Positions 5,391 through 9,456 of a stretch of 9,456 nt of DNA are shown here, one piece after another. Under the pieces are notes generated by a model that did no database searches, was not told where the DNA came from, and saw only the letters and a program-made list of their open reading frames with translations. Source of the DNA: Thermoprotei archaeon (lineage in GTDB: Archaea > Thermoproteota > Thermoprotei_A > Sulfolobales > Desulfurococcaceae); contig QMWW01000033.1 of NCBI GenBank assembly GCA_003661825.1, positions 1 to 9,456 of the forward strand, read 5' to 3'. Position numbers and translations under genes: made by a program. The number at the start of each line of letters is the position of its first letter. Position 1 is the first letter of the stretch.

Positions 5391-6548
5391 TTAGCCTTCT
5401 CCTCCGCCAGATAACATTTCGGTATGTTTTACCTTGTACTTTACCTCCTCGCTTTTTTCGAACCTATTCTTGAGTTTTTCTAACACTTGTGGTAGCGTAG
5501 TGTACTCCATTTCTTCAGGCCCTAGTCTGTGCGGCATAAACGGACCATGTCTTCTCATGTACTCAGCGATTAGTTGCGCCAATCTTCTGGTTTCATCAAA
5601 TGCTACATCATCGAATAGATCCGCGGGGCCTATGAGTCTTCCTTTATTAATATTCCATCCTAATGCTATGATACGTGGTGGGCCATCGAATCTCGTTACT
5701 TTAGCAGATCTCTGTGGAACAGGCATTAGAGGTCCAAAGTGGCTTCCGCGCATCCAGCCAGCGACTAGATGCGGGAAGGCAAATGCTTCGAGTACCTCGC
5801 CGACAGCTGGTAAACCATGCTGTGCTCGCACAATAGCTACAGGATCATCTTTACCCACGTATCTCCCCGCTAGTAGATTTAATCTTTCCACGCTAACTAC
5901 CGCAGCTTGTAGTCCATCGCTTTTCCTATACACTCTTCTTATAATGTACCTTCCTGGAGTACCTATAAGTGCTAGAATGTCATACATTTCCTCTGGTGCA
6001 TTCATTTTTACACTTCTGCCTTCATATACGTCGTATACTTCAAATATGAATCCTCCGTGCATTTTTGGATCTATAACTAATCCGGCTGTATTGAAGGGAT
6101 CGGCGAATATGCGGAACAGCGGCAGGTTAAAGGCTCCAGGCTCGGTCTTATCTGCATGAAAAGTTATCACGGGCTCAGACGGCCTTTCTTCCATCTCGAT
6201 TTCTGCAACACCTGGTCCTAGTCCGCGGACATTTCCAGAAAACGTTTCACTTAGTAGATCTTGTCCAGCAGCATATAGTTTTAGCTCTCTCGAAACCTTA
6301 GCAGCAGCTTGAAAAGCCTCCCACGCGAGACCGTGAATGTCGGGGTTATCAACACCTTTTCTGTGCGTCATTATTAGCTGAATGTCATCGCCAACATGTG
6401 TTACGTAGAAGTCTATGATTAAACCCTTTTGCTTAGCCTCTGCTAGAACCTTAGTAGTGGCAGCCAACTGGTCTGGATGAACTATATGGTGTCCAGCTAG
6501 ACTTCCTACATCAGCTTTGATTATAGATAGGGTGATTTTTTCAGGCAA
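5391..6548 (-). CDS. fbp: Bifunctional fructose-1,6-bisphosphate aldolase/phosphatase
   Basis: Archaeal enzyme (FBPase class V) that condenses dihydroxyacetone phosphate with glyceraldehyde 3-phosphate and then dephosphorylates the product to fructose 6-phosphate, making gluconeogenesis essentially one-way. 385 residues. Visible active-site residues, each one higher than I recall for the Sulfolobus enzyme: D13 and H20, D54-D55, Q96, D133-K134, Y230, the Schiff-base lysine K233 in RYVGKDDP, and D234-D235. The Gly/Glu-rich tail (SGGGEG) is unremarkable. The start is TTG at 6548, six bases after GGGGGAG; no ATG lies nearby and the family starts just here. First gene of the fbp-tpi unit. No regulatory domain is visible. 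Confidence 0.97.
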   Translation of the reverse strand: MPEKITLSIIKADVGSLAGHHIVHPDQLAATTKVLAEAKQKGLIIDFYVTHVGDDIQLIMTHRKGVDNPDIHGLAWEAFQAAAKVSRELKLYAAGQDLLSETFSGNVRGLGPGVAEIEMEERPSEPVITFHADKTEPGAFNLPLFRIFADPFNTAGLVIDPKMHGGFIFEVYDVYEGRSVKMNAPEEMYDILALIGTPGRYIIRRVYRKSDGLQAAVVSVERLNLLAGRYVGKDDPVAIVRAQHGLPAVGEVLEAFAFPHLVAGWMRGSHFGPLMPVPQRSAKVTRFDGPPRIIALGWNINKGRLIGPADLFDDVAFDETRRLAQLIAEYMRRHGPFMPHRLGPEEMEYTTLPQVLEKLKNRFEKSEEVKYKVKHTEMLSGGGEG

Positions 6549-6584
6549 CTATACTCCCCCATTTCTTTCTCTTGTTTTTGCTAT

Positions 6585-6604
6585 ACTACTTAAAACTACT
6601 TAAG
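6585..6604. repeat. 10-bp tandem repeat at the fbp promoter
   Basis: ACTACTTAAA (6585-6594) is followed directly by ACTACTTAAG (6595-6604), nine of ten bases identical. On the minus strand the repeat gives AAGTAGT twice, one helical turn apart, and contains the likely fbp box A (AGTTTTAAG, near 6589-6597). Transcription would start near 6568. It is a candidate operator or a duplicated promoter element. Confidence 0.6.
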
Positions 6605-6679
6605 GATTTCTGATACCCTCCCCTATATTTTTGAAATATGTATTGTAAAAATCTTTGTTTTCTACATAGTAGCTCATAG

Positions 6680-6694
6680 AACGTTTTATACGTT
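6680..6694. promoter_or_regulatory. Palindrome centred on a TATA-like box
   Basis: AACGT (6680-6684), five bases, ACGTT (6690-6694). Read on the minus strand the centre is ATAAA, so the element contains TATAAAA, a good box A. It lies 17 bp past the ABCE1 stop and about 130 bp before fbp. It could be a second fbp promoter with a leader of about 110 nt, a promoter for a small RNA, or part of the ABCE1 3' end. Confidence 0.35.
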
Positions 6695-6711
6695 AAACCC
6701 AACTACCTAGT

Positions 6712-8514
6712 TTAAACAGCATAGAACTCTCCACGCATTTTCTGAACCCTATCTAGGTATGACCCCGGTTTATTCACTCTAGGTCTACCTGTTTGGGGGT
6801 CTCTGCGAACCGTTACGTTTAGCTCTCGAAGGAGATTGTTAAACCCTACTTTGTTACTCATGGGTTTACCAGCATATCCCTCTACTCCAGGCTTTCCTCT
6901 AAATACCAAGAGTCTATCACTTATACTATTCTGTAGCATTAGATCGTGTTCAACTACAAACGCCGTTTTACGCTTTTCTTCTATTATCCTCTTTATGATA
7001 CTTGCTATAGCTATTCTTTCTTCGACATCTAGATAAGCTGAAGGCTCGTCTAGGAGATAGAGATCGGCTGGTTTGGCTAAGGCTACAGCTACAGCTAGCT
7101 TCTGAAGCTCTCCACCGCTGAGTTCCTCAACTCTTCTCTCGAATAACTTGTTTAATCCAAGCTTACGAATTAGTTCTGAGTATATCCATGTAGTAGGGTT
7201 TGTAGCATCTGGTGAGGCCCTTTCTAAATTAGCCTTAACTGTTTCTTCGGGAAAAACGCCTGGTGTAACTTCTTGGGGTTTAACGCTTATACTTTCAACA
7301 CTGATGAGGACTTGTCCTTCGTCAGGCTCTAGTTCTCCACTCAGCATTTTAATGAAAGTAGTCTTTCCAATACCGTTTGGACCAATTATTCCAACAACTG
7401 TGCCAGGATAAGCTTCTCCCTCTTCCACTCTCAATATGAACCCGCTTTCCCCGTATTCCTTCAAGAGAGGGGTCCATTTCAGGATCGGGTATTCGCCTTT
7501 ACTGGTCTTCTCCTCAATGTGTACATGGAACTTTAGTGGTTCACGTCTAATACGTACGTTCTCGCTTGGCAAGAATCCGTTAAGGTAGTGATTTATACCT
7601 GTTCTAACCCCGTAGGGCTGTGAAACAATACCATAGACTCCGGGCTCGCCATAGAGTATTGATACATAGTCACTTATGTAATCAAGGATCATTAAGTCGT
7701 GTTCGACTACGACAATATATTTCTTACTGTAATCTATAAGTTCGCGTATAGCTTCGGCTACACGTATTCTTTCTCGTACATCTAGATAACTACATGGCTC
7801 GTCAAAGAAATAAGCATCTGCTTCTTTAACTAACACGGCCGCTACAAGGAACTTCTGTAGCTCTCCCCCACTTAATTCTGCTATTTTCCTATCTAGGATC
7901 TCTCTTAGATTCAGCTTATCTATAACTTCCTTTAGTAAGCCGCGTTCATCAGCTCTACTTAAGAGATCTTTGACTCTCCCTCTTAGCGCTTTTCTTGCAT
8001 AGCCTACATACTGGATCTTAACTACACTTCTAATTTCTTTATTAGCTAGTTTTTTTAGATAGGTTTGTAGCTCTGTACCTCTAAAACTCTTTATGATATC
8101 ATCCCAATCTGGAGGGGCGTCGTACTTGCCGAGATTGGGTTTAAGCATACCCGACAATATCTTTATACTAGTGGTCTTCCCCGAGCCGTTTCTGCCTATG
8201 ATCCCAAGTATTCCTCCATATTTAGGTGTGGGGAGATTGTACAGTTTGAATAAGTTCTCTCCATAGCGATGCACAGCTAGTTTTTCCAGTTCATCTGGTA
8301 GATTTATTATCGATATTGCATTAAATGGGCACTTCTTTACGCATATACCGCATCCAACGCATATATCCTCATATACTACTGCTCTCTTCTCTTCTTCGGA
8401 TATTTCTATTGCCTTTTTAACTTTGGTTCTATTGATTGGGCAGAATCTAACACACTCTGAGTTACATTTAGCGGGTTTACAGTACTCTCTATCTACTACA
8501 GCTATTCTTGTCAT
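6712..8514 (-). CDS. abce1: ABCE1 ribosome recycling ATPase (RNase L inhibitor homologue)
   Basis: Soluble twin-ATPase that splits ribosomes after termination and takes part in initiation. 600 residues. Two [4Fe-4S] clusters at the N-terminus use C12, C17, C21, C25 and C52, C55, C58, C62. NBD1: Walker A GRNGSGKTT (107-115), signature LSGGELQ (214-220), Walker B with D238-E239, H272. NBD2: Walker A GPNGIGKTT (378-386), LSGGELQ (465-471), D489-E490, H523. The C-terminal hinge RPRVNKPGSYLDRVQ is conserved. I use ATG at 8514 because TRIAVVDREYCKP is the normal N-terminus and the total equals the usual 600; the frame extends to ATG at 8574 with 20 extra residues unlike the family. NBD1 has DEPCSYLDV where Ser is usual for the Cys. 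No membrane segments, as expected. Divergent from the TFS-like gene. Confidence 0.97.
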   Translation of the reverse strand: MTRIAVVDREYCKPAKCNSECVRFCPINRTKVKKAIEISEEEKRAVVYEDICVGCGICVKKCPFNAISIINLPDELEKLAVHRYGENLFKLYNLPTPKYGGILGIIGRNGSGKTTSIKILSGMLKPNLGKYDAPPDWDDIIKSFRGTELQTYLKKLANKEIRSVVKIQYVGYARKALRGRVKDLLSRADERGLLKEVIDKLNLREILDRKIAELSGGELQKFLVAAVLVKEADAYFFDEPCSYLDVRERIRVAEAIRELIDYSKKYIVVVEHDLMILDYISDYVSILYGEPGVYGIVSQPYGVRTGINHYLNGFLPSENVRIRREPLKFHVHIEEKTSKGEYPILKWTPLLKEYGESGFILRVEEGEAYPGTVVGIIGPNGIGKTTFIKMLSGELEPDEGQVLISVESISVKPQEVTPGVFPEETVKANLERASPDATNPTTWIYSELIRKLGLNKLFERRVEELSGGELQKLAVAVALAKPADLYLLDEPSAYLDVEERIAIASIIKRIIEEKRKTAFVVEHDLMLQNSISDRLLVFRGKPGVEGYAGKPMSNKVGFNNLLRELNVTVRRDPQTGRPRVNKPGSYLDRVQKMRGEFYAV

Positions 8515-8560
8515 ACCTCTAACCCTGCGGATCGCTACTTCCCCTCTAGCTACCTTCATG

Positions 8561-8570
8561 AAATAAGTAT
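8561..8570 (-). promoter_or_regulatory. Possible box A of ABCE1
   Basis: ATACTTATTT on the minus strand, centred about 50 bp before ATG 8514, which would start transcription near 8540. If correct, the in-frame ATGs at 8574 and 8559 lie upstream of the transcript, supporting the shorter protein. Confidence 0.4.
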
Positions 8571-8629
8571 TCAAAAGCTAATAAGGAATTACTGGATCAA
8601 GCTCTAATGGAAAGCATTATTAACCCCAA

Positions 8630-8639
8630 TGTTATAACT
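8630..8639 (+). promoter_or_regulatory. Possible box A of the TFS-like gene
   Basis: TGTTATAACT, about 45 bp before the chosen ATG; transcription would start near 8660, with the GGTG site inside a short leader. The extended reading from ATG 8607 would begin upstream of this start. Confidence 0.4.
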
Positions 8640-8678
8640 AGTAATGTTCGGTTCCACATAAACACCCGGTGTAAATAC

Positions 8679-8918
8679 ATGGTTAAGTTCTGTCCACGAT
8701 GTGGGGCCCCTATGATGCCTAAGAAAAGCGGGAGCGGAACTACGACTCTTGCATGCCATAGGTGTGGATACGAAATAACTATGAATAAGAACACGAGTGA
8801 CTATAAGCTAAAGTTCCAAGTAGATGCTAGCAAGAAGATACATACATCTAAAGCTGTTGAAGCGCGTAGAACCGGTATGACGCCAGAAGAAAGAGAGATG
8901 CTAAGAGAGGACTTTTAA
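8679..8918 (+). CDS. Short TFS/Rpb9-like zinc ribbon protein
   Basis: 79 residues. The N-terminal zinc ribbon is clear: C5-x2-C8 (FCPRCGAPMMPKK) and C26-x2-C29 (CHRCGYEI), as in archaeal TFS and the eukaryal polymerase subunits Rpb9/Rpa12/Rpc11, which dock on RNA polymerase. TFS proteins are about 105-115 residues with a second ribbon bearing the Asp-Glu tip that stimulates transcript cleavage; here that ribbon is missing. Instead there is a charged linker and MTPEEREMLREDF. No second ribbon is encoded in the following DNA in any frame I read. I use ATG at 8679: GGTG at 8668-8671 precedes it by seven bases and MVKFCPRCG is the family start; the in-frame ATG at 8607 adds 24 residues unlike the family. 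A polymerase lobe-binding role without cleavage activity is my inference. Confidence 0.8.
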   Translation: MVKFCPRCGAPMMPKKSGSGTTTLACHRCGYEITMNKNTSDYKLKFQVDASKKIHTSKAVEARRTGMTPEEREMLREDF

Positions 8919-8935
8919 ATATTTCTTAAATCCTT

Positions 8936-9276
8936 TCAAAAAGAAGTTAGTGAAGAATAGGTCTTCAGCATACTCCTTATCTTCCTTATATATTCTGAGC
9001 CTTCACCACTCATCATTAAACCAGTCATACTATATGGTAACAAGCCGTAATAGCTTTAATGTCAGCTATAGTATCTTCTAGACCCCATCTAACCTGGTAC
9101 TGAGAATGAAGAAAATCATTGAGCTAGTATTAATGATATTTACCATAAATTAACAAGCAATGGCTATAGCTATATGGATTAGTAGGGGTGAACAGAAGTA
9201 ATTCGCTAAATCTGCTGCAAAATAAAATAGTTAAAAAGCGGATCCTTGTAAAGGCATTCTTTTTGAACTTATTCAT
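8936..9276 (-). pseudogene. Broken-frame remnants of an unidentified gene
   Basis: Three protein-like stretches follow one another on the minus strand. First, ATG 9276 to TAA 9130 gives 48 codons (MNKFKKNAFTRIRFL...LLIYGKYH); its ATG overlaps the TGA of the partial frame at the right edge. Second, after TAA and TAG in that same frame, 9025-9123 reads LNDFLHSQYQVRWGLEDTI and on. Third, in another frame, 8936-9055 reads YYGLLPYSMTGLMMSGEG...IRKIRSML and ends in TGA 18 nt from the TFS-like stop, as a convergent gene would. The two later pieces join naturally near 9050. I do not recognise the family. Decay of one gene is my preferred reading; sequencing errors or separate tiny ORFs are alternatives. 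No other gene is visible in this stretch. Confidence 0.4.
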
Positions 9277-9456
9277 GATCTATGGGAAAAATCTAACCAT
9301 AACTCTGGTGAAGATAAAACTGTGTGTAATGTAGGTACATAACGGTTGAAATAACTTCTCCTGCTAGCTATTTCTATTCCCTTAAGTTTTTCAATGTATG
9401 TTTTTGTTAAGTTGTAGGTGTAGAAGGGATCAATGCTAGCTGTACCATCGTAGTGA
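9273..9456 (-). CDS. C-terminal part of an unidentified protein, cut by right edge
   Basis: Open frame of 60 codons from the window edge to TGA at 9273-9275, ending PELWLDFSHRS. The other two minus frames here are interrupted early. It includes DGTASIDPFYTYNLTKTYIE and IEIASRRSYFNRYVPTLH, a soluble-looking composition with many Tyr; no motif I can name. It may be a real C-terminus or the first surviving segment of the broken gene at 8936-9276, because the frame changes exactly at its end. The start lies outside the window. Confidence 0.5.
   Translation of the reverse strand, partial: HYDGTASIDPFYTYNLTKTYIEKLKGIEIASRRSYFNRYVPTLHTVLSSPELWLDFSHRS

Noticed and set aside
5434..6159. Long plus-strand frame of 241 codons
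   Set aside because: It is an antisense shadow of fbp, whose full set of active-site residues on the minus strand explains the sequence; Ser/Pro-rich low-quality translation.
6600..6677. 25-codon minus-strand ORF (MSYYVENKDFYNTYF...) in the ABCE1-fbp gap
   Set aside because: It has no ribosome binding site, and the TATA-like element lies so close before the ATG that transcription would start inside the frame.
8515..8574. 20-residue N-terminal extension of ABCE1
   Set aside because: The family normally starts at the MTRIAVVD-like segment; a candidate box A at 8561-8570 lies inside the extension, and no ribosome binding site precedes ATG 8574 or 8559.
8607..8678. 24-residue extension of the TFS-like protein
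   Set aside because: The family starts just before the first CxxC, with GGTG before ATG 8679; the extension overlaps the predicted promoter.
1..9456. CRISPR arrays, insertion sequences, toxin-antitoxin or integrase genes
   Set aside because: I found no regularly spaced repeats, transposase motifs, terminal inverted repeats or attachment-site duplications; gene content is housekeeping.

Overview
The window looks like chromosomal DNA of a hyperthermophilic crenarchaeon (Thermoprotei, most likely Desulfurococcales; the order is inferred). The evidence is a crenarchaeal-type thermosome, ribosomal protein S17e, a bifunctional fructose-1,6-bisphosphate aldolase/phosphatase, an archaeal triosephosphate isomerase, ABCE1, a TFS/Rpb9-like zinc ribbon protein, a tRNA-Thr with an intron in its anticodon loop, A/T-rich box A promoters about 25-30 bp from likely transcript starts, GGTG-type ribosome binding sites and many TTG starts.

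Layout. 1-1004 (-): N-terminal 334 codons of a thermosome subunit, running off the left edge. 1005-1183: divergent promoter region. 1184-1893 (+): S17e, then a probable KEOPS subunit Cgi121, 20 nt apart. 1895-1933 (-): a possible 12-codon mini-gene with a strong ribosome binding site, abutting the Cgi121 stop. 1981-2531 (-): two overlapping small membrane proteins of the DUF131 type. 2532-2652: A/T-rich divergent promoter region with a perfect 8-bp inverted repeat. 2653-2961 (+): DUF1805 protein. 3094-4497 (+): pyruvate kinase. 4521-4622 (-): intron-containing tRNA-Thr(CGT). 4657-6548 (-): fbp-tpi, a two-gene carbon-metabolism operon. 6549-6711: intergenic, with a 10-bp tandem repeat and a TATA-centred palindrome. 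6712-8514 (-): ABCE1. 8679-8918 (+): short TFS-like protein, divergent from ABCE1. 8936-9456 (-): open-frame pieces in three successive frames, probably a decayed or frameshifted gene whose upstream part lies beyond the right edge.

How the genes fit together. Two themes dominate: translation and transcription housekeeping (S17e, Cgi121, tRNA-Thr, ABCE1, TFS-like) and central carbon metabolism. The fbp-tpi pair makes a compact gluconeogenic module: TPI equilibrates the triose phosphates and FBP aldolase/phosphatase condenses and dephosphorylates them to fructose 6-phosphate. Pyruvate kinase, convergent to that module across the tRNA, runs the opposite, glycolytic direction. I see no transposon, CRISPR array, defence island or clearly new multi-gene system. 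The most unusual items are the 12-codon acidic/tryptophan ORF, the TFS-like protein without its catalytic ribbon, operator-like repeats at three promoters, and the broken gene at the right edge.
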